A stretch of DNA of 64,000 nucleotides from AP-15 sp963785565 (GCA_963785565.1 CAWAVV010000005.1:310001-374000); one strand, 5' to 3'. Positions 33,103 through 41,948 are shown, counted from the stretch's first letter. Notes: generated from the sequence alone by a model not told the origin. Numbers and translations: made by a program.

Positions 33103-33885
33103 ATGCCGCACGAGGATAGTGGCGGGGTCGGATCGCACCAGAATCCCGCCGCTTTCATCCGACCTGCGGATGTATCCGACAATCTCTCCGAGGTGCTTGG
33201 GCACGAGTTTGCCCGCCCGGAGCTTCTGGCGGAGGCTCTGACCCACCCGAGCGCGCTCGTTCGGGAGCGGCGGCGCAGCCGGCGGGCGACACCAGCAAGC
33301 CGCGGGTATGACCGCCTCGAGTTTCTTGGTGACCGGGTGCTGGGCCTGGTCATCGCCGATCTCCTCTGGCGGCGTTTCGAGAGCGAGCCCGAAGGGCTGC
33401 TGACTCGCCGGCATACCCATCTGGTGCGCCGCGAAACTCTGGCGCGGGTCGCCGAGCGGATCGGGCTTGGGCGCCATCTGGTCTTTTCGCATGCCGAGTT
33501 CTCCGCCGGCGCCGCCGCCAATCCCGGGATCCTCGCCGACGCGTGCGAGGCGGTTATCGCCGCCATCTATCTCGACGGCGGGCTCGCCGCAGCGGAGAGC
33601 TTTGTTCTGCGCTGGTGGGAACCGTTGGTCGCCGAAATGGAGGGGCCGCCGCGCGATCCGAAGACCGCGTTGCAGGAATGGGCGCAGGCGCGCGGCAAGG
33701 GCCTGCCGCTCTATGAGCTGGTGGCGACCCGCGGCCCGGATCACGCGCCGTGCTTCACCGTGGCGGCAACCGTGGCCGGCAGCGGCAGCGCCATCGCGAC
33801 TGCCTCCTCCAAACGCACGGCCGAAGCCGGGGCTGCGGCGGCGCTGCTCGAACAGGTAGCGCCACAGACACTCAAGAGCAGCTAG
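33103..33885 (+). CDS. rnc: ribonuclease III
   Basis: Protein of 260 residues that cuts double-stranded RNA in rRNA and mRNA processing. The catalytic signature is YDRLEFLGDRVLGLVIADLL, the second acidic site is ILADACEAVIAAIYLDGG, and the C-terminal double-stranded RNA-binding domain starts at DPKTALQEWAQ. The N terminus is about 20 residues longer than usual. The start ATG lies 2 bp after the lepB stop, so translation is probably coupled. The usual next gene, era, is absent; a convergent copper gene follows. Confidence 0.93.
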   Translation: MPHEDSGGVGSHQNPAAFIRPADVSDNLSEVLGHEFARPELLAEALTHPSALVRERRRSRRATPASRGYDRLEFLGDRVLGLVIADLLWRRFESEPEGLLTRRHTHLVRRETLARVAERIGLGRHLVFSHAEFSAGAAANPGILADACEAVIAAIYLDGGLAAAESFVLRWWEPLVAEMEGPPRDPKTALQEWAQARGKGLPLYELVATRGPDHAPCFTVAATVAGSGSAIATASSKRTAEAGAAAALLEQVAPQTLKSS

Positions 33886-33988
33886 GATGGAGCCGGTGAT
33901 GGCCGCAGGGATCGAGGAAGGACCGGCGGCATTCGACGTTCCACACGCTGCGGCCGAACCGGTGCTGCGCCCTGCACCCGGTGCCAGG

Positions 33989-35944
33989 CTAGTGAACATG
34001 ACCCGCATGGCTGATCGGCGCGGCTGGAAATTGCGCGACCCGGGCAGCGGCGGCGGCGAGTACCGCGGGATCGGGCAGCGCGTCGGGGCCGCTGAATGTC
34101 CAGCGGGCGCGCAGATTGCCCGCCCGGTCGAGCAGTAGATCGGTCTCGCCGCCGTCGCCGCCGGCGCGGAACAGCGCTAGAGCGGCCGCGACACCAGCCG
34201 AGACGCCGACGAGCGGCGCGGAAGTTTCCGTTTCGAGAGGGGTCGGGGCAGGGGAGAGATCGACTGCCAGGATTCGCAGGCTACCAGCGGCTTTTCTCTG
34301 CGCCGTTGCGAGTTGTGCCAAACGTGTCGCGGGCGGGGGGCCGCTAAACAGCCCGAGCAGCGCTGGCCCGGTCTCCAGAATGCCGCTTAAGGTCAGCTGC
34401 CGACCACCCGATTCGAATGCGAAATCGGGGATCGTGGAAATGGCGGCGGTCGAGACCTGGGGCCCGACCTGACGGGCCAGGACGCCGGCCGCACGAGCGC
34501 GGATGAAGTTGATCACGTCCCACCGGTCGGCTGGGCCCATGATCCCTGCGAAGCCGGGCATGGCACCGTTGCCGCGGCCGTTGCTGACCCACCAGAAGAG
34601 GTCGCCCGGGGTATGCGCGAACAAATGCGGCGCGGTCAGATCTGCTGGGCGCGCGGTCAAACCGGCCGCAGCGGGGCCGTCGCCCTTTCCGCCCACTCCA
34701 TGGCAGAGGGCACAGTTCTCGGCATACAGACGCGCGCCATGCTCAACCGAGGCGGCCGCGTACGGCTCGGCCGGGGCGTAGAAGCTCGTCGGATAGGCGG
34801 GCTCGATCGCCGGTCGCGCTACCAGCGCGCCCAGGGCGACGCAAGTCGCGAGCCCGCTCCAGGCGGCCATCATCGCTCGATAACGCCCGGCGGCGGCGGT
34901 GGCCACGCCGGTGACCGCCAAGATGGCCGCGAGCGCCGTGAGGATCGCCAACAGCATCTGCAGCCGGCCGGCCAGCGCGCCAAGCTCGAGCCGGAACGGC
35001 AATGGCCAGCCAGGTTCGGTGTGGAGCCCCGGCGGCAGAATGCCGAGGATTGCGACGATGGCGAGAACGCAAAGGCCGAGACCGGCCTCGACCAACGCGT
35101 TGCGCCGCAGATGGCCGAGCGCGGCGCGGATCAGCGGCCGGCGATCGGCCGACGCGCCGGCCAAACGCGGCGTCATGCGCAGCAAATTGACCGCCGCAAT
35201 CGTAACCATCGTTATAAAAATAGCGATCTTGGCGAGGAGCAGGCGGCCGTATCCGGTGCCGATCAAAGCCGGGACGGTGCCGGCGAGAAACCAGGTGTTG
35301 ACGAGCCCGGCGGTGAACAGAACGACGACGCTGATCGCTGCCAGGATCGAAAATCGCACCACCGCCCGCCGGGCCGCTGCCGCATCTGAGTCGCCACTTC
35401 TGCGAATTTCTGCCAACAGCAGCGCCAGTGGAATCAGCGAGCCAACCCAGGCGCCGGCGGCGAGGAGATGGAGCATGTCGGCGGCGAGGTGCAGCTCGCC
35501 GGGCCGGCCAGGCGTCGCCCCGCCGTGACCCGCCCAGGCGAGGGATGCGAGCATAGCGGCGGCGAATGCAAGCCCGCTCCAGCGCCAAAACCCCCGGCGC
35601 CAGGGCACGGGAATCAGCAGCAAGACCGCTAAAACCACGGCGAGAGCAAATCGCAAGACCCAGATTTGCCCGAACCGGGTGCGGGTCAGCACCGTCGCCA
35701 CCGCCCCTTGCGTCAGGCTGGCGGCGATCGGCTGGCCACTCATTTGCGTCGAGAGAAACAGCAGCCAGGCGCCGCCCGAAAGCAGCGCCAGCGCGAGGCT
35801 TGCCCACGCGACCGCCAAAAGCTGCCGGTGCAGCCTCGGCGACGCCCCCGAGCCGGCGATAAGGCAGAGGAAGGCGAAGACCCCCGCCAGCGATAGCGCC
35901 GAGGCGTAGTGAACGGCACGCGCCGCAATCAGGAAGCTTTCCAT
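33989..35944 (-). CDS. CopD-domain / cytochrome c / redoxin-like fusion protein
   Basis: Protein of 651 residues. Residues 1-375 hold about eight to nine membrane segments with a CopD-type copper-export domain (HLAADMLHLLAAGAWVGSLI, then TGYGRLLLAKIAIF). Residues 395-490 form a mono-haem cytochrome c domain with CALCH at 411-415 and the axial Met candidate M462 in AMPGF. Residues about 500-640 look like a thioredoxin/SCO-type fold (IPDFAFES near the start, DLLLDRAGNLRARW near the end) but have no CxxC, so this part is probably a binding domain. CopD proteins take up or handle copper with CopC, which lies 45 bp upstream. The triple fusion is unusual. Confidence 0.8.
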   Translation of the reverse strand: MESFLIAARAVHYASALSLAGVFAFLCLIAGSGASPRLHRQLLAVAWASLALALLSGGAWLLFLSTQMSGQPIAASLTQGAVATVLTRTRFGQIWVLRFALAVVLAVLLLIPVPWRRGFWRWSGLAFAAAMLASLAWAGHGGATPGRPGELHLAADMLHLLAAGAWVGSLIPLALLLAEIRRSGDSDAAAARRAVVRFSILAAISVVVLFTAGLVNTWFLAGTVPALIGTGYGRLLLAKIAIFITMVTIAAVNLLRMTPRLAGASADRRPLIRAALGHLRRNALVEAGLGLCVLAIVAILGILPPGLHTEPGWPLPFRLELGALAGRLQMLLAILTALAAILAVTGVATAAAGRYRAMMAAWSGLATCVALGALVARPAIEPAYPTSFYAPAEPYAAASVEHGARLYAENCALCHGVGGKGDGPAAAGLTARPADLTAPHLFAHTPGDLFWWVSNGRGNGAMPGFAGIMGPADRWDVINFIRARAAGVLARQVGPQVSTAAISTIPDFAFESGGRQLTLSGILETGPALLGLFSGPPPATRLAQLATAQRKAAGSLRILAVDLSPAPTPLETETSAPLVGVSAGVAAALALFRAGGDGGETDLLLDRAGNLRARWTFSGPDALPDPAVLAAAAARVAQFPAAPISHAGHVH

Positions 35945-35989
35945 CGCCTCGTCCGCTCCCGATTGCCTTGCGCTACGAGGCCATGACGT

Positions 35990-36367
35990 TCATCCGCCAC
36001 CCACCGTGAAAATGAAGTGCCCCGTGGTCGTATGGGTGTCGACGGAGAGGGCGTGCCAGGCGACGGTGTAGGTGCCGGGCGGCAGCTTCTTCAGCGGCAC
36101 CCGCAGTTCGGTCGGATCTTTGGCATCGACCTGAGCGGGACCCGTATCGACCGGGTTGCCGGCCTGGTCGGTCACCGTCGCCGTGGTGAAGGCGGCTTCC
36201 AGCTGCTGCGTAAACCACATCGTCACGGCGGCCGGGGCCGCCGGCACCGAGCTTCCGACAGCCGGGCTCGCATGGTCGAGAAAGGCGTGGGCGTGTACGG
36301 CCGGAGCCCGGAGGGTGACAGCGACGGCAAGGACCGCGGCTGCCACAATCATCCGCCGGCTCACCAT
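35990..36367 (-). CDS. copC: CopC-family periplasmic copper-binding protein
   Basis: Protein of 125 residues with a signal peptide ending around HAHA. The mature N terminus, HAFLDHASPAVGS, has the CopC copper(II)-binding His, and WHALSVDTHTTTGHFIFTV has the closing Asp/His ligands of the beta-barrel. It binds copper in the periplasm and passes it to the CopD-type partner encoded just downstream. It overlaps the end of the upstream beta-barrel gene by 7 bp, so the copper block is an operon. Confidence 0.88.
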   Translation of the reverse strand: MVSRRMIVAAAVLAVAVTLRAPAVHAHAFLDHASPAVGSSVPAAPAAVTMWFTQQLEAAFTTATVTDQAGNPVDTGPAQVDAKDPTELRVPLKKLPPGTYTVAWHALSVDTHTTTGHFIFTVGGG

Positions 36368-37275
36368 TGGGAGATCGGCCTGCCGATGCTGTTGGGGAAC
36401 AAATCGTCGAGATAGAAGTGCAGCTGAACGACGCCGCCTATCCCGTGCCCCGACAGGCTGTTGGTCGGAATGATCATCTCCGCGCCGACCTGGAAATATT
36501 GCCCCGCCCAGATGACCCCGGGCTGCACCGTCCCGGTGGTCATGCCGGTCTGGCCGCGGTTCAGCGGCGTGGTCAACGCGAACTCGACCAGTGGGATCAG
36601 GCGGTTGAACGGGGCCTGCAGGCCAATGTCTTTGACCTGACTCTGCAGATACGGAAGGCTGTATTCGATCGCGAAGCCGTAGTTGAAATTGTTCGGGTTG
36701 GGCATGCCGTTACTTTCCGTCTCGGTCGGAAAGTCGAAGCTCAGATTTCCGGTCAGCGCGAACGGGCGCAGCCAGGGCAGCGAATTGGGCAGATCGCCAA
36801 AACCTTTGCCGAAGTCGAAAGTCGGCGAGATCGTGGTGAAGCCGGGCGCGCCCAGGGCCTGGACCCGCCCGGTGTTTCCCCAGTTCACATTGAGCCCGGC
36901 GAGAGCCATGGCCTCATGCGGTCCGTTGATAAACAGCTGGTATTGCGTTCCGGTGTCGAGGCCGCCGAATCCGGTCGCTGTCGGCATGCCGGGCGACCTC
37001 AGGCGTTGCCACTCGGTGCCGATCGTGAAGTCCCATTTGGGGGTAATGAGCATCGACAGATCAGTGCCGACGTCGAGTTCGCGTGAACCGTCGCTCTGGG
37101 TCGGGTTGAGGGTGACGGTCGGCAGCGACATCTCATCGGCGACAAATGGGTCGTCGGTCAGGATCGTGGCCGGAAAAAAGCGGTCGCCGGCAAAGCCGTG
37201 CGCCATCGCCTCGGCGCCCGGCAGCAGGGCCGCCACGGCCGCGGCGGCGAGGCCGCGGCAAAATACGCGGTGCAT
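36361..37275 (-). CDS. outer-membrane-type beta-barrel protein, metal-associated
   Basis: Protein of 304 residues with a signal peptide (MHRVFCRGLAAAAVAALLPG, then AEAMAH). The rest consists of alternating short beta strands rich in Gly, Asn and aromatic residues (for example FDFGKGFGDLPN, NYGFAIEYSLPYL) and a C-terminal region ending in Trp, as expected for an outer-membrane channel or transporter-like protein. I cannot name a family with certainty. Its tight linkage with copC and copD (7-bp overlap) suggests a role in metal handling at the outer membrane. Confidence 0.6.
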   Translation of the reverse strand: MHRVFCRGLAAAAVAALLPGAEAMAHGFAGDRFFPATILTDDPFVADEMSLPTVTLNPTQSDGSRELDVGTDLSMLITPKWDFTIGTEWQRLRSPGMPTATGFGGLDTGTQYQLFINGPHEAMALAGLNVNWGNTGRVQALGAPGFTTISPTFDFGKGFGDLPNSLPWLRPFALTGNLSFDFPTETESNGMPNPNNFNYGFAIEYSLPYLQSQVKDIGLQAPFNRLIPLVEFALTTPLNRGQTGMTTGTVQPGVIWAGQYFQVGAEMIIPTNSLSGHGIGGVVQLHFYLDDLFPNSIGRPISQW

Positions 37276-37338
37276 GATCGTGCTCCCAAAGAAATCGCGG
37301 GGTGCCGGATCGCCGCGATGCGGTTCCGGCGAGTTCGG

Positions 37339-37773
37339 CTATGTCGTCGGGTCAGCCGATGCGATCGGAGGAGCGCGGGAGCGGTAGGCGGTTGCAGGCG
37401 CGCCGGGCGGCTCGTTGGCTATTGTTGCGAGCAGAACCGGAGTCTCGACGCGGATCGGCACCGACAGCGGGGCGGCGGCGGCGGGGGCGAAGCCGGCGAG
37501 GGTGCCGAGAGAACTACAGACCGGGCAATCCTCGCGGTGGTGCTTGACGTGGCTGCCGGCTTTGCCGTCAGCGTCCTGATGCCCGGTTACCAGCGCCAGC
37601 AACCGCCAGCTGAAATCATGCTCGGCGGCGCTCGAATCTTTCCGGTGGGTTGCGGTTTCGAAGGTGTGGGCGAGGTCGAAGGCGAGATGAATCGGGACGA
37701 GCGCGTCGAGGCTCAGCGCGATCACGCCGAGCCATGCGGCGATGGCCCCCAGCCTCAGCCGGATTGGCTGCAT
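37339..37773 (-). CDS. DUF2946-like small membrane-associated protein
   Basis: Protein of 144 residues with an N-terminal hydrophobic segment (residues 7-30). A middle His-rich part ends in HHREDCPVCSSLG, which resembles the Cys/His motif of DUF2946 proteins that are often next to copper genes. A second hydrophobic stretch follows. It is the first gene of the leftward copper block and is transcribed divergently from the Zur-like gene. A metal-binding role is inference from residues and context. Confidence 0.65.
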   Translation of the reverse strand: MQPIRLRLGAIAAWLGVIALSLDALVPIHLAFDLAHTFETATHRKDSSAAEHDFSWRLLALVTGHQDADGKAGSHVKHHREDCPVCSSLGTLAGFAPAAAAPLSVPIRVETPVLLATIANEPPGAPATAYRSRAPPIASADPTT

Positions 37774-37940
37774 GGCAACCCGTCCCCCGACAGGCGCACG
37801 ATAACCGCGGGCGCCTGCGATCGAGATTAAGGAGCGGCCGCTAACTTGTCTATGCCGTGCCGCTTGTTGCTTACCGGCCGCGAGATACCGTAACGTGCGT
37901 GGGATCGGCGAACGCCGAGCGAGGTGCAGGGAGACCTGTG

Positions 37941-38393
37941 GTGAGGTCCCGGGACATCGAGCGTGCGCTGGCGCGGGCGCAACAGATCTGCGCGAGCCGG
38001 GGGGTGCGATTGACCCCGGTGCGCCGGCGGGTGCTGCAACTGATCCTGGCCGCCGACCAGCCGATCGGCGCCTATGCGCTGCTCGCCGAGCTGCAACGCG
38101 AGCGCGGCAAGCTCGGTCCGCCGACGGTCTATCGCGCCCTCGACTTCCTGCTCGCCGCCAAGCTGATCCACAAGATCGAGAGCGTCAGCGCCTTTATTGC
38201 CTGCGGCGATGTCGAGCATCCGCACGAAAGCCAGTTCATGATCTGCGATGACTGCGGCGCGGCCGAGGAGATCCGGGACGAGGAGATCGTCGCGAGCCTG
38301 CACCGGCTCGGCGAAGGCCGGGGCTTCGCCGTCGCCCGGCAGGTGATCGAGGCGCGCGGCCTCTGCCCCGCCTGCCGCGCCGCGCACCGCTGA
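37941..38393 (+). CDS. zur: Fur-family regulator, Zur-like
   Basis: Protein of 150 residues; GTG at 37941 (or 37938) has CAGGGAGA upstream. The winged helix (RGVRLTPVRRRVLQLI, GPPTVYRALDFL) is followed by the dimerisation domain with HPHESQFMICDDCG and the structural zinc pair GLCPAC. The HPHE/CDDC spacing favours the zinc-responsive branch over Fur. It probably represses zinc-uptake genes, but none lie in this window. Its neighbours are copper-type genes on the other strand, and I found no clear Zur box in the 167-bp divergent region. Confidence 0.85.
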   Translation: MRSRDIERALARAQQICASRGVRLTPVRRRVLQLILAADQPIGAYALLAELQRERGKLGPPTVYRALDFLLAAKLIHKIESVSAFIACGDVEHPHESQFMICDDCGAAEEIRDEEIVASLHRLGEGRGFAVARQVIEARGLCPACRAAHR

Positions 38394-38985
38394 CCGCTCA
38401 GGACGGGCGCGCGCGGGTTAGCCGATCCCGCATCAGCGCTGCCGTCCGCCATCAGCGCGAGCCCGGCGACGGAATCCGCACCGGGCGCGCCCCAAGTCCT
38501 TTTTTCGCCGGAGCCTCCCGCTACCGGGTCTGCTGCTCCTGCAGCTAATCAGCAGCGACGGAGCGAACTTTTCCGGCACGATTTTGGCTCGCTCGAGCCG
38601 ATCCCGGCACCCGACAAAATTGGCCTTCCGAGATGATTTGCGCGAACCGGCGCCTCGTAATCCTTATCTCGATTATGCGAGGCAATCCTTATCTGGGTAA
38701 TGCTGAAATGTCAAGATAAATTGCGGGTATCACAATGCGATTATGTGGCTTCGGCAACATACGGCTACCGTCAGCTGTGCAGCCTATCCCTGCGCGCGGG
38801 CTCGCTGCCGCCGCCGCTTGGCCTTCAGCTTGGCCTTGTGCCGGGCCGCACGCTCACGGGTTCGTGGTTGCCGCACTACTGCTCTCTTCATAGCGCCCTC
38901 GTGTCGTCGTTCATGCTTCCACACCCCCGCCGTGGACGTCATGCCTGGATCAGGCTCAACCGCCCTTCGCGATCTCGAAAGAAAC
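38394..38985. other. intergenic region before the tRNA-His island
   Basis: No strong gene lies here. AATCCTTATCT occurs twice, at 38659-38669 and 38684-38694, 25 bp apart, close to the end of the core region. A very small reverse-strand open frame is described separately. Confidence 0.45.
38784..38891 (-). CDS. possible 35-residue highly basic protein
   Basis: A reverse-strand ATG at 38891 with GAGGG 5 nt upstream opens a 35-codon frame. More than half of the residues after position 8 are Arg, Lys or Gln (RERAARHKAKLKAKRRR). It would be a nucleic-acid-binding micro-protein if expressed. Only the start context and composition support it, so it is tentative. Confidence 0.25.
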   Translation of the reverse strand: MKRAVVRQPRTRERAARHKAKLKAKRRRQRARAQG

Positions 38986-39032
38986 TGGGGCGAGTGACCG
39001 GATTTGAACCGGCGACATCCAGATCCACAATC
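38986..39032 (-). repeat. attL: displaced 3' half of tRNA-His
   Basis: Read on the reverse strand, this 47-bp piece has the tRNA-His anticodon loop TTGTGGA, a T-arm (GCCGGTTCAAATCCGGT) and the acceptor end CACTCGCCCCA. No 5' half is present. The first 15 bp (TCCAGATCCACAATC at 39018-39032 on the + strand) repeat exactly inside the intact tRNA-His at 45246-45260, and GGGGCGAGTGA is also shared. It is the old tRNA end pushed aside by integration. Confidence 0.85.
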
Positions 39033-39221
39033 GAAATCAGCCCCAACAGCGCATCACACGACAGAACATTAATCTGGATGTGGGTCGGCACGAACCCCTT
39101 GCACACCCTGTCATGTGATGCCATGTTGTCCGTTGCGGGGTCACAGCGGGGTCACATGGCATAACACCCCAATCTGTGACCCGTGCTGGCCCACGGGTCA
39201 CAACGGCGCGGGAGAACAGAC

Positions 39222-40508
39222 ATGGCGCGAGTGAGGCTGACCGATGCTTCATGCCAGCGTTATACCGCGGCAGACGGCCGCCGGGTGCAATATTTCGACG
39301 CACTGACCCCCGGCCTGGTGCTGCGGGTCAGCGGCAAGACGCCAACCCGGCCGTCCGGATCGAAATCGTGGTCGTTGATCTATCGGTTGCGCGGCGTGCA
39401 GAAGCGTATGACGCTCGGCGCCTATCCCGCGATCGGGCTCGCCGACGCCCGCCGGGCGGCGCAGGACGCTCTGCGGCTGGTCGCCGAAGGCAAAGCCCCC
39501 GGCATCGTCAAAGCTGCGCCAGCGCCCAGCGCCGAGGCGCGCACCTTGACGGCGGCGATCGACCGCTATCTCGCCGAGCGCCCGGCCGACCGTAGCCGGA
39601 AATCGATAAGCGTCGAATACCGCACTGAGCTTGCGCGGACTCTGACGCGCGACGTCATTCCCGCACTCGGAGCGCGCCCGCTCGAGCAGATCAGCGGCGA
39701 CGACATCAAGCGCCTCGTCCGCGGCATCGCCAAGGATCGCCCGAGCCAGGCGAACCACATACTGAGCTATCTGTCGGCGTTTTTCGGCTGGGCGGTCGAC
39801 GAGGGGTTGACCGCGTCGACCCCGGCCGCCGGTGTCAAGATGCCCGCGCAAAAGGTGGAGCGCGACCGGGCGCTCGACGATGATGAGATCCGCCTTTTCT
39901 GGCTCGCCTGCGAGGCGACGGGCTGGCCCTTCGGGCCGCTCGCGCAGCTGCTGCTGCTGACGTGCCAGCGCCGCGACGAGCTCGCCCATGCGACCTGGCG
40001 CGAGTTCGATTTCGATAAGCAAACCTGGACACTGCCGGCAGAGCGCGCCAAAAACGGCCGCACCCACTTCGTGCATCTGGCGCAGCTCGCGATCGAGATC
40101 CTTGGAAAGCTGCCGCGACCCGCCAGCCGGTCGGGCTGGGTATTCACCACCGGGCTTAGCGGCGCCGACACTCCGATATCCGGCTTCGGTCGAGGCCGCG
40201 AGCGCATTAGCGCGGCGATGGCAGTGCGTGCCGGCAGCCCGGTCGCGCATTTCACGCTGCATGATCTGCGTCGATCAGCGGCAACCGGGATGGCCTCGCT
40301 CGGTGTCGCCCCGCACGTGGTTGATAAGATTTTGAACCACTCCGGCGGCAAGATCAGCGGCATGGCGAAGGTCTATAATCGGTTCGAATACCTGCCGGAG
40401 CGCCAGGCGGCGCTCGAGCTTTGGGCATCGCATGTCGAGCGACTGATCCAGCCGCCGGCGGCGAATGTCGTGTCGTTTGCTAAAGGCGCGGTGAAAATTC
40501 GACAATAA
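39222..40508 (+). CDS. int: tyrosine recombinase, P4-type integrase (DUF4102)
   Basis: Protein of 428 residues. The N-terminal DUF4102 domain is clear (RLTDASCQRYTAADGR...LVLRVSG, then KRMTLGAYPAIGLADAR). The catalytic set is complete: R250 or R251 in TCQRRDEL, the lysine in RAKNGRTHFVHL, H347 and R350 in LHDLRRS, H373 in LNHSGG and nucleophile Y385 in VYNR. It lies 189 bp inside the left end and should catalyse recombination between the two tRNA-His sites. The ATG at 39222 fits the usual N terminus. Confidence 0.93.
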   Translation: MARVRLTDASCQRYTAADGRRVQYFDALTPGLVLRVSGKTPTRPSGSKSWSLIYRLRGVQKRMTLGAYPAIGLADARRAAQDALRLVAEGKAPGIVKAAPAPSAEARTLTAAIDRYLAERPADRSRKSISVEYRTELARTLTRDVIPALGARPLEQISGDDIKRLVRGIAKDRPSQANHILSYLSAFFGWAVDEGLTASTPAAGVKMPAQKVERDRALDDDEIRLFWLACEATGWPFGPLAQLLLLTCQRRDELAHATWREFDFDKQTWTLPAERAKNGRTHFVHLAQLAIEILGKLPRPASRSGWVFTTGLSGADTPISGFGRGRERISAAMAVRAGSPVAHFTLHDLRRSAATGMASLGVAPHVVDKILNHSGGKISGMAKVYNRFEYLPERQAALELWASHVERLIQPPAANVVSFAKGAVKIRQ

Positions 40509-40649
40509 CAATCATAAATTGAGTTACGTCATATCAATACGTTAGGGCGGCTGCAACGCTGCAACGCTCTACATGTCGCTTTTTTGTTGTTGACGACAGG
40601 TTTTTACCCGCAGAACTAGATGGCTCCTTGTTCACAAAGGAGCCACAAA

Positions 40650-40883
40650 GTGACGCTCGAAAATACGGATGGAGCCGAACGGATCATCCGGTTCCACGAC
40701 CTCCGCGAAAAATTTGGGATTACCTGGTCGCGAATGCATGTCGACCGCCAGGAGAAGGCCGGCCAGTTTCCCGGCCGCGTCTCGCTTGGGAGCAATACCG
40801 TCGGCTGGATTGAGGCTGAAGTCCGCGCCTGGCTCAGGGAAAAGATGGCCAAACGCGCGCGTGCGCCACAGGATGCCGCATGA
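40650..40883 (+). CDS. AlpA-like transcriptional regulator / excisionase
   Basis: Protein of 77 residues starting at GTG 40650 with AAGGAG 8 nt upstream. IIRFHDLREKFGITWSRMHV and the later wing GSNTVGWIEAEVRAWLREK fit the MerR-like helix-turn-helix of AlpA proteins, which activate integrase or act as excision factors in P4-like elements. The stop overlaps the next start (ATGA), indicating translational coupling. Confidence 0.75.
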   Translation: MTLENTDGAERIIRFHDLREKFGITWSRMHVDRQEKAGQFPGRVSLGSNTVGWIEAEVRAWLREKMAKRARAPQDAA

Positions 40884-41854
40884 GCGCGGCGCCGATCGCC
40901 GCGGCGGCGGCAGCCACGCAGGGCTTTGTCCCGTTTCTCGACGGCGCCCGATGGCTGGCCAAGCGCCGGCCGCAGCCGCAGCTCGCGGCGGCGATCGACC
41001 TCGCCAATGCAGTACGAGCGGGGCAGATCGCCGCGATCTACCGCGATGGCGCCGGCCATTGGGCCGAGTTGAAGGGCGCCATGCTCGACGCGCAGATCGG
41101 TCTCGAAACGGGCGACATCGTCTTGCCGGACGTGCCGGGCGCGGCCGCGCGGCCGGCGGTCGTCATGCTCGGCGCTGGCTGGGACAACATCGGCGGCGAC
41201 CTCGATTGGCCCGGCCCTGTGCCGAGCGATACCCCCGAGCCGCGCCCGAAGGTCGAGCTGGAACCGGAGCCGTGGGACGAGCTGCGGCACAGCTTTTCGG
41301 AACCGAAGCACAAGGCAATCTGGGCCGCTTACCACGCCCGCAACCGCGCCGCTCAGGCCCAGCTCGACGCCTGGCGCGACCGCGAGGATAACCGGAAAGC
41401 GGCTTGCGCCGCGTATGACCTGGCCTGGCGCCAGCACGACGAGCTGCGGCGACGGCTGGCGCCACCTGTGGAACAGATCATCGTCGGTGCGCCGCCGGCG
41501 CCCGCGGTCGCGGCGCTCTTTGTGCGCCTCGAAGACGTGCAGCGATTCGGCGAACCGCCCGCGCCGGAGGCGCTTACACCCGTCGAAACCGGGGCCGCCC
41601 AGCCCTCATCGAGCAAAAAGCCAGGCCGCAAGACCAGCTACGACGAGGCGGCCGTCGCAAATCTAGCCCGCGAATTGGTCCGCCGACACGGTTTGCCGTC
41701 CTCACAGCAAAAAATAGTTCAGGCCATCCGCGCCACATTGTGGCCAACGGCAACCGACGGCCCGTCCGAGCGAACACTTCGCCGAGTGATCGAGAAGCTC
41801 TGGAAAGAACTGAGCGAGATCATCCCGCGCGCCAGGCCGGCCGCCGGCAAGTAA
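40880..41854 (+). CDS. island hypothetical protein, 324 residues
   Basis: I do not recognise a family. It is coupled to the AlpA-like gene by an ATGA overlap. Three parts are visible: an Ala-rich start (about 1-45), a helical middle with many charged residues (about 140-190, AYHARNRAAQAQLDAWRD), and a C-terminal block (about 250-310) with YDEAAVANLARELVRRHG and ERTLRRVIEKLWKE that may be a small helix-turn-helix. A regulator or replication-initiator role would fit its place after an AlpA gene, but nothing catalytic is visible. Confidence 0.6.
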   Translation: MSAAPIAAAAAATQGFVPFLDGARWLAKRRPQPQLAAAIDLANAVRAGQIAAIYRDGAGHWAELKGAMLDAQIGLETGDIVLPDVPGAAARPAVVMLGAGWDNIGGDLDWPGPVPSDTPEPRPKVELEPEPWDELRHSFSEPKHKAIWAAYHARNRAAQAQLDAWRDREDNRKAACAAYDLAWRQHDELRRRLAPPVEQIIVGAPPAPAVAALFVRLEDVQRFGEPPAPEALTPVETGAAQPSSSKKPGRKTSYDEAAVANLARELVRRHGLPSSQQKIVQAIRATLWPTATDGPSERTLRRVIEKLWKELSEIIPRARPAAGK

Positions 41855-41857
41855 AAG

Positions 41858-41890
41858 CTGGCCACAATGCATTGTGGCCATTGTGGCCAG
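41858..41890 (+). terminator. alternative hairpins: perfect palindrome or intrinsic terminator
   Basis: A perfect 22-bp palindrome lies at 41859-41880, followed directly by another copy of TTGTGGCCA. The left arm can instead pair with the second copy: CTGGCCACAATG (41858-41869) with CATTGTGGCCAG (41879-41890), a 12-bp stem with a 9-nt loop, followed by GTTTTC. The second form is a good terminator for the gene that stops at 41854. ATTGTGGCCA also occurs inside that gene at 41738-41747, so the word may be a protein site. Confidence 0.6.
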
Positions 41891-41948
41891 GTTTTCGTGA
41901 CAAATATTGAAAACGTCTTGATCCTATGCGGATGAGTAGAGAACCGCT

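Noticed and set aside
38700..39164. 154-codon frame across the left att site
   Set aside because: It runs through the tRNA-His fragment and has no domain pattern.
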